IMG/VR virus record: IMGVR_UViG_3300042923_000605
Coordinates: 1 to 33,765 of that record
DNA from: a virus
Direction: 5' to 3' (one strand)
Length of the DNA: 33,765 bases
How positions within the stretch are numbered: the first letter of the stretch is position 1; each line of letters opens with the position of its first letter. The notes under the pieces were generated by a model. That model did no database searches and was not told the DNA's origin. It worked only from the letters and a program-made list of their open reading frames with translations. The position numbers were made by a program, and so were the translations under genes. Shown piece by piece: positions 1-7,738 of this stretch.

Positions 1-202
1 TCGCGTCAGCGCGTGCCGCCTCAAGGTCGCGGGCCTTCTTTTCCGCGTCCCTGCGTGCCTTACGCTCCGCTGCAAGAGCCTTCTTCAGTCCTGCGGTCGG
101 GTCTTCCTGCTCCGACGCCTCTTCTTCGGAGGTGTCGGTGTCGGCTCCGTCGACTGCGATCTCTTCCGCGTCCGTCGTCTCAACGTCGTCGGTCTCGTTC
201 AA
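1..202 (-). CDS. Scaffold protein, N-terminal fragment (runs off the window)
   Basis: Only the first 67 codons are present; the gene continues beyond base 1. The start is TTG at 202, preceded by AGGAGT (211-216) at a spacing of 8 bases. The visible protein opens with a very acidic stretch rich in Asp, Glu and Thr, then a Lys/Arg/Ala/Glu-rich heptad-like segment (KKALAAERKARRDAEKKARD) that should form a coiled coil. This composition, together with the position just after portal and MuF-like genes, is typical of siphovirus capsid scaffolds, which guide capsid assembly and are removed on maturation. The function is inferred from composition and gene order because no catalytic motif is visible. 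Confidence 0.7.
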   Translation of the reverse strand, partial: MNETDDVETTDAEEIAVDGADTDTSEEEASEQEDPTAGLKKALAAERKARRDAEKKARDLEAARADA

Positions 203-230
203 TTGGAATCACTCCTATGGATGGGGATAG

Positions 231-256
231 AAAAAGGCGACCCGTCACAGGTCGCC
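231..256 (-). terminator. Rho-independent terminator between MuF-like gene and scaffold
   Basis: Perfect 7-bp stem GGCGACC (236-242) / GGTCGCC (250-256) with a 7-nt loop. On the minus strand it is followed by a TTTTT run (231-235). A second small perfect hairpin (261-266 with 271-276, CACCCC/GGGGTG, 4-nt loop) lies just upstream in the direction of transcription. Together they would attenuate transcription between the portal/MuF genes and the scaffold gene. Confidence 0.75.
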
Positions 257-299
257 TAGACACCCCATACGGGGTGATTCACCGCTTCACGCGGGAAAC

Positions 300-1340
300 T
301 CAGTGGAGGTAGCCATACCTCTGCAACAGTTCGCGGGCACGCTCCGGAGTCGAAGACATCGACATGATCTGCTCAGGCATCAACCGCAACGTCGAGGTGC
401 GCCGGTAACGGTCATTGCCGATCCTGTTCGCGTTCAACACCTGCGACCGACCCCACACGCCACGCGACGTCGTACCCTCCTGCGTCGCATACACCATCAA
501 CGGGGAACCGTCACGCGACGTCCCAATCTGGATAGGCCGCAACCGTGCCGGGGAGAACGTGCCGTCCGGGTGCTTCTTCGCATACGTGTACATGCCACGA
601 CGCGCATTGACAACCTTCACCGGGTCAGCGCCCAGCCGGATCGCCTCAGCACCAGCCTTCGTGAACACCCGCTCCTGCTCCGCCGCCGACAACGACTCGA
701 AATAGTCGCCTGTGTCACGGTGGAACCCGTCAGGCACCTCATCATCGAACAACCACATCGACGTGCACTTGCACCCAGGGTGACGGTCGAAATCGACCCG
801 GTACCCCTTCACGCCGGCGAGGATCGCGCACCTCGAGCACGCCCCAGGTTGGATCACACGCACCGAATACCGGGCACCCCGCCCGACGCTCAACGTGCCG
901 TCAGCGGCCCGCCCAGCATCCCGCACCAACGTTGACGCCATCACCGACATGAACGCCGCACCGGTACGGAACGCCTCACCAACCCCCACACCACGCCCGA
1001 TCAGCGTCTTCGTGGTCGTCACAGCCGCATACAACTCCGGGGCGATGCTCCGCCCCTCACGCGTCGCCCCACCGAACGCTTCCGGCACCAACGACGCGGG
1101 CTCCATGTCGGCACCCAGCAGCCCGCCAGCCTCCCGCACATACGCCGAAGACTGACGAGCCGCCGCAACCTGCGCCAACGTGACAACCCGCTCCACCTGC
1201 GGGGCAATCACGTCCCAGCCGGCGTCAAGGTCACCGCCACGGGTCCGATTCCACAACCGCAGAACGAGCCGTGACGCCCCATTGGACGTCGCTACCAGCC
1301 GCGCCTGCCTGTCACTCGCCAACCTCGTCAGAGCCGTCAT
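300..1340 (-). CDS. MuF-like minor head (head morphogenesis) protein
   Basis: Protein of 346 aa directly after the portal gene. Such proteins sit at the portal vertex inside the head, and some are ejected with the DNA. A Cys/His cluster in the middle (CSRCAIL, then HPGCKC about 20 residues on) is the hallmark seen in VG15/MuF-type phage minor capsid proteins, probably a metal site. The upstream half is helical. Start ATG at 1340 was chosen because AGGGGG lies just before it; it overlaps the portal gene by 29 bases. A longer frame to 1376 is open but has no better ribosome site. The gene is followed by a terminator at 231-256. Confidence 0.8.
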   Translation of the reverse strand: MTALTRLASDRQARLVATSNGASRLVLRLWNRTRGGDLDAGWDVIAPQVERVVTLAQVAAARQSSAYVREAGGLLGADMEPASLVPEAFGGATREGRSIAPELYAAVTTTKTLIGRGVGVGEAFRTGAAFMSVMASTLVRDAGRAADGTLSVGRGARYSVRVIQPGACSRCAILAGVKGYRVDFDRHPGCKCTSMWLFDDEVPDGFHRDTGDYFESLSAAEQERVFTKAGAEAIRLGADPVKVVNARRGMYTYAKKHPDGTFSPARLRPIQIGTSRDGSPLMVYATQEGTTSRGVWGRSQVLNANRIGNDRYRRTSTLRLMPEQIMSMSSTPERARELLQRYGYLH

Positions 1341-2769
1341 CAAAGGCCCCCTGAACCGCCGCCTGCACCCCAGCACCCAACGCCTCGTCGAGTTCCTTCT
1401 GACGCAGCTTCATAATCCGCCGAATCTCCGCCGGGGAACGCCCGTCAAGTTCCAGCAGGTACTCGAACGGGTAACCCATCTGCGACTTCTTCACCAGTGC
1501 ATCCGCCAGTTGCGCCTCAGACCGGATCTCCGGGGACTCCCAAACGATCCGCGCCAACCGGGTGGCCTGCGCCGTCTTCGCGTCGCCCCGAACCAGCGCC
1601 ACCAGCCGCAGCACCTCCCGCAGTTGCGGGTCAGTGAACGTGATGAACTCCCCAGCCTTCTTGTTCAGACCGATCTCAGCGGACTTCAGCGCATCACCGG
1701 ACAGGTTCGAGATCCCCTTGTTCGCCACAAGGTAGTGCGGGGGTGTGCGGGTCTGCGCCGCAATATGCCCCACCGCAATCTCGATCGTGTCCGTGAAGAT
1801 GTCGAGGCTCGCAGCCTTCCACGAGTCGATCTTCGCGTTATCCCCAGTGATGGTGATGAGGCGCCGTTCCCGGAGATCCTTCATGTCCACCGGGCGCTGA
1901 CCGATCGGCTTACCGTCCGCGTCCAGGATGGGGATCATGGGCGGCTGCGTGCCGAGCATCACCCGCGCATCCATCGACGCGTAATCCGCCGCCAGGAACA
2001 GGTACGCCCACAGCAGGTTGATAGCGTCCTGCATGGGCATGACACCCTGAATCTCCGACAGGGGGTCACCCTTCAACGTCGGACGGTTCTGGATCTCCAC
2101 CACCGGCACAACACCGAGCTTGTTCGGGACAGGCCACGAGTCGTCAGCCGCACCCTCACGCGGGTTCCACCCGCCCGACGCCGCGTACTCTTCCCGCTGC
2201 TGCTCCGACATCGACTCGAGCTCGTTAGCCGGCGTCACCCTCGGGCGAATCCACTTCCACACGTCATCCGCGGTGTACAGGGTCGCGTACTCGTCGTCCT
2301 CATCCACCCACGTCTTCAGAGCGGCCGTCCGCAAACGCGGATTCTCCCAGTCGTACTCAATCTCAACCGACGACGGGTGCTCAAACGTGACAATCGGCTC
2401 CCCATCAGAGTCGCCCCACACAATCACGAAACACCGCTTAGCAGTCAGAGCCGTAACCGCACCCTGCGAGAACTGAGCATCAAACTCGTTCATCTGCAAC
2501 GCATCCCACAGCTTCGACGCCGCACCCTTCGGCATGTTCGTCACACCGATAGGCTTCAACCGCTCAGCCTCAGCGTTCACAACCGTCCCACACCAGTTGT
2601 CGGAGAAATCCGCATACCGGGACGCGTTCGCCTTCTTCCACTCATCAGTCGCAAAGTTGAGAGGCTGATCGCCCTCGTAATACGACTCCGCCCGCTCAAT
2701 ATCCGGGCGACGGTTGTTCAAGCGGGTGTAAATCCGCTGAGTCAGTTTCCGGGCCGCATCCGCGTCCAT
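1312..2769 (-). CDS. Portal protein (SPP1 gp6-like family)
   Basis: 485 aa, the usual length for the SPP1 gp6-type portals of siphoviruses. It starts with a helical segment (LTQRIYTRLNNRRPDIERAE) followed by the YYEGDQPL motif typical of these portals. A central stretch with NLLWAYLFLAADYASMDARV is the conserved portal core, and the C-terminus is acidic. Twelve copies form the ring at the head vertex through which DNA is packaged and ejected. It lies between the terminase large subunit (15 bases away) and the MuF-like gene, the classical order. No truncation is seen. Confidence 0.92.
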   Translation of the reverse strand: MDADAARKLTQRIYTRLNNRRPDIERAESYYEGDQPLNFATDEWKKANASRYADFSDNWCGTVVNAEAERLKPIGVTNMPKGAASKLWDALQMNEFDAQFSQGAVTALTAKRCFVIVWGDSDGEPIVTFEHPSSVEIEYDWENPRLRTAALKTWVDEDDEYATLYTADDVWKWIRPRVTPANELESMSEQQREEYAASGGWNPREGAADDSWPVPNKLGVVPVVEIQNRPTLKGDPLSEIQGVMPMQDAINLLWAYLFLAADYASMDARVMLGTQPPMIPILDADGKPIGQRPVDMKDLRERRLITITGDNAKIDSWKAASLDIFTDTIEIAVGHIAAQTRTPPHYLVANKGISNLSGDALKSAEIGLNKKAGEFITFTDPQLREVLRLVALVRGDAKTAQATRLARIVWESPEIRSEAQLADALVKKSQMGYPFEYLLELDGRSPAEIRRIMKLRQKELDEALGAGVQAAVQGAFDDGSDEVGE

Positions 2770-2784
2770 GCGCCCTCCAAAGGC

Positions 2785-4431
2785 TCAGTAGTAAATGAAG
2801 TTGTCCGGCTTCGCAGCCAGGGCACCATCCGCGATCGCATCCATGACCGCTTCATGCGCGAGAACCGACGACATCGCATAGTCGAACTTCTGGTGATCCT
2901 CGGGCTTCCCGAGGATGTACTGCCGCTCCTTCGTGAGCGGATTCAACGCACGAGACCGCACAATCGCGTTACGCACATGCGTCGTCGTCACCGGGTCACC
3001 GTCATGCCGGAACGGGGAATCCGGGTTGTACACGTCCCCACGGAACCGCTCGAGCGCAGCGTGCATCTGCGTCACACGGTTCGTGCGCCACCCGATGAAC
3101 ACCTTCTCCCCATACAGGGACGCCCACGTGTCGATCTCCGACTCCCAGAACATGACGTCGCAATACGCGCGCACAATCTCGAACCGGTTAGCGAGCTCGT
3201 CAACCGCAGCGTTCACCTCAGACTTCGGGATACGCCCGTTCCAGTCGCCCGGCTCCCACAACGTCGGGCGGTTCGCGTCCCCATACGTCGGAGTGAACTG
3301 GTACTGGTCCAACGTCTCCAACCGGATACCGGTGAAGTCGTTGTTGTCCGACCCGTCGAACCCGAGACACACCCGAGTCCGCGGCGCAACCTCCACAGGA
3401 GCGTTCTTCGCATCCCACTTCGGCATCTCAAACCACGCACCAGACCCAGACACAATCCGGTTCCCAAAGAACCGCTCCGCATCAGCCGGGTCCGTCTCGA
3501 TCAGCTCCGACGCTTCCGCCTCAATCGCATTGATCGAAACCCACGGCGCCGCCCGATAGTTGAACTCGAAAATCCGGCGCCGATCCGACTTCTTCTTGAA
3601 GTCCAGATCAGCCGGCGGCTGCTGAAAGTCCTTATTGATGTCCTTCGCTTTGGACTCATAGGTCTGCTGCGCCGTCGAGTTCTCAGCCGGATTCCACGAG
3701 TTCGTCGTCTCGATCGAACGTCCACCCATGCCGGCCAGACCACGCCGCTGAGTCTTCGCGAGCTTCCACCCGCCGTTCGTCTCCAACCACAGGCCCGTCT
3801 CATCCTGAGCCGTGAACGTGATCCGCTGCCCCAGACGAGAGGTAGCCTTCGACGTCACCGCGTCGATCCGCCCCCCACCCGGCAGGCGAATGAACTCCTC
3901 ACCCGTCTTCGGGATCAAGTCAGCAAGCGGCCCCTTGTCAATCATCGGACGCAACGCGTCATACGTGTTCGCCGTCTGATCCTCAGTCGTCGCCGTGATC
4001 TGAATCAGCGGCGTCGACCACGGGCGCCCCATCGGCTCCCCCGGCTCATACACATACTCCTCGAACACGCCCCGAGACGTGCCCCAACCGCATCCGCAAC
4101 CGAAGTCCCGACAGTCGTAAACCTCGCCACCCTCAGCGCGGCGATCGAACACCGTAGGGCCAACACCCTCAGCGCACACGAACCCCGCCACCAGCGGAGA
4201 CTTGCCCCACTTCTGAGCGCGAACAAGCTGCGACCGCCGATACACGAAAGCGTCAACCGGCTTCACGATCTTGCGACGCTCAACATCCGGGCGAATCCGG
4301 TAATGGTTCACCACGAACGCGAACTGCTCATCCCCGAGCATGAACGGGCGCCCTACGTCATCACCGTCAGGGATCACGCAATGCGACTCGATCCACGCCG
4401 CAACAACCCCCAACGTGTCAGTCGCCAGCAT
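2785..4431 (-). CDS. terL: Terminase large subunit
   Basis: 548 aa packaging motor with ATPase and nuclease domains. Around residues 71-79 is a Walker-A-like RAQKWGKSPL that lacks the classical GxxGxGKS form, as is common in phage terminases. Walker B with catalytic carboxylate is FTAQDETG, D210-E211. The C-terminal nuclease shows three spaced acidic residues in CLGFDGSD, AYCDVMFW and KFDYAMSS, as expected for the RNase-H-like fold. It starts with ATG at 4431, overlapping the small subunit gene by 14 bases. A Cys-rich insertion (CRDFGCGCGWG, about residues 107-117) lies between Walker A and Walker B and is unusual. Confidence 0.95.
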   Translation of the reverse strand: MLATDTLGVVAAWIESHCVIPDGDDVGRPFMLGDEQFAFVVNHYRIRPDVERRKIVKPVDAFVYRRSQLVRAQKWGKSPLVAGFVCAEGVGPTVFDRRAEGGEVYDCRDFGCGCGWGTSRGVFEEYVYEPGEPMGRPWSTPLIQITATTEDQTANTYDALRPMIDKGPLADLIPKTGEEFIRLPGGGRIDAVTSKATSRLGQRITFTAQDETGLWLETNGGWKLAKTQRRGLAGMGGRSIETTNSWNPAENSTAQQTYESKAKDINKDFQQPPADLDFKKKSDRRRIFEFNYRAAPWVSINAIEAEASELIETDPADAERFFGNRIVSGSGAWFEMPKWDAKNAPVEVAPRTRVCLGFDGSDNNDFTGIRLETLDQYQFTPTYGDANRPTLWEPGDWNGRIPKSEVNAAVDELANRFEIVRAYCDVMFWESEIDTWASLYGEKVFIGWRTNRVTQMHAALERFRGDVYNPDSPFRHDGDPVTTTHVRNAIVRSRALNPLTKERQYILGKPEDHQKFDYAMSSVLAHEAVMDAIADGALAAKPDNFIYY

Positions 4432-4876
4432 TGACAGCCTGCAAACGGTTCTTCATCGAAGACGACCGCTGCGGCGAGTCGTCGCGCTTCTCAGCCAGCT
4501 CGTCCGCCGCGATCTTCCACCGCAACTGACCCATACCAACCGTCGACAGGCCCAACTCCGCCTCCATGCGAAGCACAGCCGTCTTCAAACCAGCAGACGC
4601 CTTCTCCTGAACCGACTCAAGGAACGCACGCACATACGCCGCCACCTGAAACTCAAGGCCCAGACGCGACCACATCACACCCTGCGGCTTCCGCCACAGC
4701 CTCGCCCACAACGCCACCTCAGCCGCCAACGCATCAGGCAACGGGAACTCAGGGATCTCACCCTGAAACCCCTCAGCAGGCAGAGTCGCCCACTCCTTAT
4801 CGCCCGCACGATCACGCCGCAAAGCGTTCGGATCAGCCGGGGGGCCACTACGAGCCCGAGCACCACCAGAAGTCAT
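4418..4876 (-). CDS. terS: Terminase small subunit
   Basis: 152 aa. The N-terminus MTSGGARARSGPPADPN followed by a disordered basic stretch is the usual opening of actinophage small terminases. The rest is helical with conserved Trp and Leu residues (ALWARLWRKPQGVMW). The small subunit recognises viral DNA and hands it to the large subunit. It overlaps terL by 14 bases and lies 49 bases downstream of an HNH nuclease gene, a frequent arrangement because HNH proteins assist terminase-mediated cleavage. Start ATG at 4876. Confidence 0.85.
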   Translation of the reverse strand: MTSGGARARSGPPADPNALRRDRAGDKEWATLPAEGFQGEIPEFPLPDALAAEVALWARLWRKPQGVMWSRLGLEFQVAAYVRAFLESVQEKASAGLKTAVLRMEAELGLSTVGMGQLRWKIAADELAEKRDDSPQRSSSMKNRLQAVNAGD

Positions 4877-4925
4877 GACATCACGTCCTCAGCATCACGC
4901 TGGGCCGCATCACGCGACCAACGAA

Positions 4926-5435
4926 CTAGGCCACTCGAGCGCCCTTCGACACGTTGCATCGAAGGTGCGCCAGTTGGCAGTTATCGGCGGTATGCGCGCC
5001 GCCGCGCGAGAGTGGGACCACATGGTCCAGAGACTTGGAGAAAGGGTCAGGGTGGGCAAGCGTCAGGTCAACGTCGACACCGCAGATCCCACAAGCGATT
5101 CCGTCGCGCGAGATGACATCCGACAGCGTGAAGGGCTCGACCGCGGCGCCGAGCTTGAGCGCCCGCCTCGCCTGCCAATTAGCACGCCTCCGCTCATCCC
5201 ACGGGGAAGCCAGCTTTCCCTCGCGCCGCAGTTCACGCTTGTAGTGCATGCTGCACACGCCACGCGCCCTTACCGGCCGGTCGCAGCCACCCTCCCCGCA
5301 TATCTGCGACGAGCTGTCCATCTGCTGGGTGCGCTTGACTTCGCGACGATGCGTCTCGCACCACTTTGGGTTCCGCCCCGAGCCCGACTTACGCTCGAGC
5401 GCGACATGGCAAGCCGGCCACTGGCACGCAAGCAT
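4926..5435 (-). CDS. HNH endonuclease with N-terminal Cys clusters, next to terminase
   Basis: 169 aa. The C-terminal half holds the HNH core: IACGICGVDVD, then SLDHVVPLSRGG and NCQLAHLRCNVSKG, giving the DH, N and H residues of the ββα-metal fold plus a structural CxxC...CN zinc pair. The N-terminal half has two further Cys/His clusters (CQWPAC...WCETH and CGEGGC...VCSMH) that resemble small zinc knuckles. Start ATG at 5435 (residue 37 of the longest frame) was chosen for the AAGGGA site just upstream. HNH proteins next to terminases are known to be required for cos or pac cleavage in several phages; that role here is inferred from position. Confidence 0.85.
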   Translation of the reverse strand: MLACQWPACHVALERKSGSGRNPKWCETHRREVKRTQQMDSSSQICGEGGCDRPVRARGVCSMHYKRELRREGKLASPWDERRRANWQARRALKLGAAVEPFTLSDVISRDGIACGICGVDVDLTLAHPDPFSKSLDHVVPLSRGGAHTADNCQLAHLRCNVSKGARVA

Positions 5436-5515
5436 CCGAACATCCCTTCGGTGGGCAACACTTTGAACCTGGCGGACCTGACGCAGCCCTCTCCGGCGGT
5501 TCGGAGGCAGGAGGG

Positions 5516-5543
5516 TTGAAGGGGGGCTCCCCCACCCCTTCAA
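5516..5543. terminator. 9-bp inverted repeat between the two HNH genes
   Basis: TTGAAGGGG (5516-5524) and CCCCTTCAA (5535-5543) pair perfectly across a 10-base loop. There is no T run on either side, so it is either a weak terminator or a protein- or RNA-level signal in the only gap between the two HNH genes. Confidence 0.4.
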
Positions 5544-5564
5544 GACGGACTGTCGAACATCCGT

Positions 5565-5909
5565 TCAGGTGTGCCAGCCTCCGGGCTGGTTCTGTGCGGT
5601 CTCTGTGTCGTGACAGGGTTTGCATAGGCCGCGGCCAGCGTCGGGGTCGTTGGGGTTGAGGCCGAGCTCGATCAACTCTTTGCGTGACCGTGGGTAGTGG
5701 TCCGCTACGGTGGCGAATGCGCGGCGGCAGAGGACGCAGATGGGGTCTCGTGTGAGTACCGCCGTGCGGAATGCTTGGTGTCCGGGGGTTGTGTAGCCTC
5801 GGTCCCTGCTGGTGCCGCGTGCCTTGTCCGCTTGGCGGGTGTGTTGTGGGCAGCGTCCACCATTGCCGTTGTGGAGGGTGGGGCATCCGGGGATGTTGCA
5901 CACGCGCAT
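5565..5909 (-). CDS. Second HNH endonuclease upstream of terminase genes
   Basis: 114 aa starting at ATG 5909 (GAGGTG lies 3 bases upstream; a GTG at 5915 is an alternative). It has an N-terminal Cys/His pair (CNIPGC...RCPQH) and then a compact HNH domain: ICVLCRRAF, VADHYPRSR, and GLCKPCHDTETA with the final catalytic His. This is the short HNH type usually found just upstream of actinophage small terminases. The tandem of two unlike HNH genes ahead of terS is notable; one may serve packaging while the other could be a selfish homing nuclease. Function is inferred from the motif and position. Confidence 0.85.
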   Translation of the reverse strand: MRVCNIPGCPTLHNGNGGRCPQHTRQADKARGTSRDRGYTTPGHQAFRTAVLTRDPICVLCRRAFATVADHYPRSRKELIELGLNPNDPDAGRGLCKPCHDTETAQNQPGGWHT

Positions 5910-6297
5910 GTGCACCTCGGGGTCGAAAGGGAAGAGTAAGAGTCCCGCTATTCCCGGTTACAGGGATAAACGGGAATAAGGGGGTTGAGGGGTAAGACTT
6001 GCCCGGCGCTTCATTAGGCTCATCACCATGCGTTAGGTCGCTCGCTCGCACGTCTGCTTTGGCGACACCGGGACTTTCTGCGAGGGTTGCAACTTCCGCG
6101 ACGGGTATGCCCATCACGCCTCGCATTGTGGACCGTGCGGGAGTTGCACCCGCTGTACCCGGTGAGATTGCCGCCACTGACGACGGCTCCCTAGCCGGGG
6201 CGTTGCTACTCGGCCCGTGGGTGTGGTTTGCGTCGTCACCGCGACGTGATCCCGGTCACAGCACCAAACCGGGAATAACACAGTCCAGTGTTCCTGG
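5910..6297. other. 388-base gap with CGGGAATA repeats and inverted repeats
   Basis: No convincing gene is present. On the minus strand a frame opens at GTG 6177 and reads protein-like for about 75 codons, but it has no stop before running out of frame through the HNH gene, so it is not called. Three copies of CGGGAATA occur: inverted at 5949-5956, and direct at 5971-5978 and 6270-6277. Each is part of an inverted repeat: ATTCCCG (5950-5956) with CGGGAAT (5971-5977), and CCCGGT (6251-6256) with ACCGGG (6268-6273). The layout suggests regulatory or terminator function downstream of the 6298-6546 gene and ahead of the HNH/terminase unit. Confidence 0.5.
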
Positions 6298-6546
6298 TTA
6301 GTCGTCGTCGTCTTCGCCTACGTCAACGATCCGTGCAGCCTGCCGTCGAGACGCGTACTCGATCAGCCCCGCCGTTATATGGAGGGGTTGACCGTCTGTC
6401 CAGGAGGTGAGGTAGTAGCCGTCGCTCGTGTCGATACGTTGCCCGTACGCCTGCAACACCCAGGAGGACGCAACAGCACCGTCGAACTCGTCAGCGAAGT
6501 GGGCTGCGATGGCGGCTTCGAGAGCATCCTTCGTGGAGTCGCTCAT
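6298..6546 (-). CDS. Conserved-type hypothetical protein, 82 aa
   Basis: Small acidic protein with an aromatic-rich middle (DGYYLTSWTDGQPLH) and a run of five acidic residues at the C-terminus. No motif gives a function. ATG at 6546 overlaps the stop of the preceding 48-aa gene in an ATGA arrangement, so it is translationally coupled. An imperfect hairpin (about 6268-6300) immediately follows the stop and may end the transcript. Probably a real early gene judging by codon use and tight packing. Confidence 0.7.
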   Translation of the reverse strand: MSDSTKDALEAAIAAHFADEFDGAVASSWVLQAYGQRIDTSDGYYLTSWTDGQPLHITAGLIEYASRRQAARIVDVGEDDDD

Positions 6547-6689
6547 CGGATCACCTCGTACTGCCAGAAGAACGCCTCGTGTTCGCCGCGGCCTTTGTGG
6601 GGGCCGGCGTGACCATCAGACAGGTAGCAGGTGAGGGAGTCGTAGTCGAGTACCAGGGTTGCGGTACAGGGCTGCTCGAGGTCAGTCAT
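6543..6689 (-). CDS. 48-aa protein with Cys/GHxGPH motif
   Basis: Short gene overlapping both neighbours (ATGACTGA at its start, ATGA at its end). The protein has two Cys (residues 8 and 21) followed by SDGHAGPHKG and a late His. The C...GHxGPH signature occurs in many tiny actinophage and actinobacterial proteins and probably binds a metal. Its role is unknown. The double overlap strongly supports it being translated. Confidence 0.7.
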   Translation of the reverse strand: MTDLEQPCTATLVLDYDSLTCYLSDGHAGPHKGRGEHEAFFWQYEVIR

Positions 6690-6924
6690 CGCCCGAACTT
6701 GCCTTGCGGTCACGGTTCCACTTCCACCAGTTCAGCCCGTACACCCACCCGTAGGCGAGTGCGGAGAGGATGAATCCCCACTGTTGGGTGACGATCGCGA
6801 AGACGAACCAGAGGACTTGTGCGGCTACGCCGAGCGCCCAGCCCCACAGGTTCTTACGGCCCGCGAGGTAGATGCCGAGGATGCCGATTCCTGCGAGCGC
6901 GAAGGACCAGATGATGTTGGTCAA
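6682..6924 (-). CDS. Small membrane protein, 80 aa
   Basis: Three hydrophobic segments are visible: residues 4-20, 27-44 and 48-64, followed by a basic, charged tail (WWKWNRDRKASSGDD). This is an integral membrane protein of unknown role. It heads the 6.9-6.3 kb group; ATG at 6924 has a GGAGAACC-like site upstream. It could act in superinfection exclusion or membrane remodelling, but nothing in the sequence shows which. Confidence 0.75.
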   Translation of the reverse strand: MTNIIWSFALAGIGILGIYLAGRKNLWGWALGVAAQVLWFVFAIVTQQWGFILSALAYGWVYGLNWWKWNRDRKASSGDD

Positions 6925-7016
6925 GGTTGGTTCTCCCTAACAGCTACAACCGCGCCCGTGGGGCGTCGTGGGTCTTGGGCCTTTCGCCCGCAGGGTCACT
7001 GGTTTGGAGAACGCGC

Positions 7017-7079
7017 CTACTGTTGACCCTTGTTCGGCGGGTCGGCTTGTTCGCTGACCAGATCCTCGATCCGGCTCAT
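7017..7079 (-). CDS. Possible 20-aa peptide coupled to membrane protein gene
   Basis: ATG at 7079 overlaps the stop of the preceding gene (ATGA). The frame encodes a 20-residue acidic, soluble peptide ending at TAG/TGA-rich sequence at 7017. The coupling resembles that of the surrounding real genes, but the shortness means coding evidence is weak. The 92 bases after it (6925-7016) hold no gene. Confidence 0.35.
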   Translation of the reverse strand: MSRIEDLVSEQADPPNKGQQ

Positions 7080-7261
7080 GGTGTCTCCAGCCAGGCTTTG
7101 AGTTCGTCTTCCCACGACGGCAAAACGGACGCGTGGAACACAGGCAACAGGAACAACAGGGCCAGGAATCCGGGTGCTGCGAGGACGAGGAGGCACAGCA
7201 ACCACACCGCCGCGGTGATGAGGCCGATGCCTAGTGCGGCGATCGTCACCCAACGCCACAT
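7076..7261 (-). CDS. Small membrane protein, 61 aa
   Basis: Starts at ATG 7261, which shares its A with the preceding TGA; GGGAG lies a few bases upstream. Two adjacent hydrophobic stretches fill residues 4-45, followed by a short soluble tail (SWEDELKAWLETP). This is probably a two-pass membrane protein. Unknown function. Confidence 0.7.
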   Translation of the reverse strand: MWRWVTIAALGIGLITAAVWLLCLLVLAAPGFLALLFLLPVFHASVLPSWEDELKAWLETP

Positions 7262-7428
7262 CAGGAATCCATCTCCCACGTGTGGTCGATCACGGCAAGC
7301 GCAATATCCCGCAGCTTGGCTTCGGACTCACGGAAGTGGTGGGTGCACCACGTCATCTCGGTCATGTCGATCCATGTGGACCAGTACGCCTGGACGCCAC
7401 ATCGGTCGCAACGTCTGGATGTGTCCAT
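7261..7428 (-). CDS. 55-aa zinc-finger-like protein
   Basis: The protein shows RRCDRCG near the N-terminus and a matching WCTHH about 20 residues later, giving a CxxC...CxxH metal site on a small beta hairpin, then a helix. This arrangement is common in tiny actinobacterial and phage proteins of unknown role. Its stop TGA overlaps the ATG of the next gene by one base, and it lies 12 bases after the preceding gene. Confidence 0.75.
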   Translation of the reverse strand: MDTSRRCDRCGVQAYWSTWIDMTEMTWCTHHFRESEAKLRDIALAVIDHTWEMDS

Positions 7429-7440
7429 GAGCCACCGCCC

Positions 7441-7656
7441 CTATTCGGGTTCCCACTCGCCCTGCGCAACAGCCCGCACCAGTGTGTACGGGCGTGGATA
7501 CTTCGGCGGGCTACACATGGCACATTCGGGGATCGCGTTCCGGGTGATCGCGATGTTCGCTTCGTCAACGTAATACCTGGTGTCGGTGGGGCAGATGTCG
7601 GCCCCGCATTTACCGCACCGCCTGTCAGGCTTGCTTCCACAGATCCAACACGCCAT
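7441..7656 (-). CDS. 71-aa protein with four CxxC-type motifs
   Basis: MACWICG, RRCGKCG, DICPTDT and ECAMC give seven Cys, enough for two zinc sites in a treble-clef or ribbon-like fold. Unknown function; likely a nucleic-acid or protein binding adaptor. It is the first gene after a 216-base gap that contains the CACGTG cluster, so it is probably the first gene of a transcription unit running from 7656 to 6298. Confidence 0.75.
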   Translation of the reverse strand: MACWICGSKPDRRCGKCGADICPTDTRYYVDEANIAITRNAIPECAMCSPPKYPRPYTLVRAVAQGEWEPE

Positions 7657-7682
7657 GACGCACCGCCGTTCGCGGACTTACC

Positions 7683-7717
7683 ACACGTGGATATACACGT
7701 GGCGTATACCCACGTGT
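7683..7717. promoter_or_regulatory. Triple CACGTG cluster upstream of the 7656-6298 gene group
   Basis: Three palindromic CACGTG cores lie at 7684-7689, 7696-7701 and 7711-7716. The first two are in direct repeats ACACGTGG (7683-7690, 7695-7702); the third is the inverse CCACGTGT (7710-7717). AT-rich ATAT and GTATAC spacers lie between them. The block is 27 bases upstream of the first gene of the group, where an operator would be expected. Protein partner unknown. Confidence 0.5.
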
Positions 7718-7738
7718 AGTAAAGGGGGGTTCGAGGAC

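Noticed and set aside
1180-4434. 1084-codon plus-strand frame opposite the MuF, portal and terminase genes
   Set aside because: Very Arg/Leu/Pro-rich and antisense to three well-recognised head genes. A codon-bias shadow with no ribosome site.
5389-6177. 262-codon minus-strand frame across the second HNH gene
   Set aside because: Its first 75 codons look protein-like, but the remainder is an out-of-frame reading of the HNH gene and there is no sensible stop. Noted in the gap entry only.
6130-6216. tRNA-like fold on the minus strand (GGGCCG...CGGTCC acceptor and GCGGG-TGCAACT-CCCGC T-arm, 87 bases)
   Set aside because: The T-loop lacks the TTC start, the acceptor has a mismatch at position 7, and neither a D-arm nor a valid anticodon arm can be drawn. 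Treated as chance hairpins in a GC-rich gap.
5999-6301. 100-codon plus-strand frame in the 5910-6297 gap
   Set aside because: TTG start without a ribosome site, and the surrounding transcription is leftward. Not supported as a gene.
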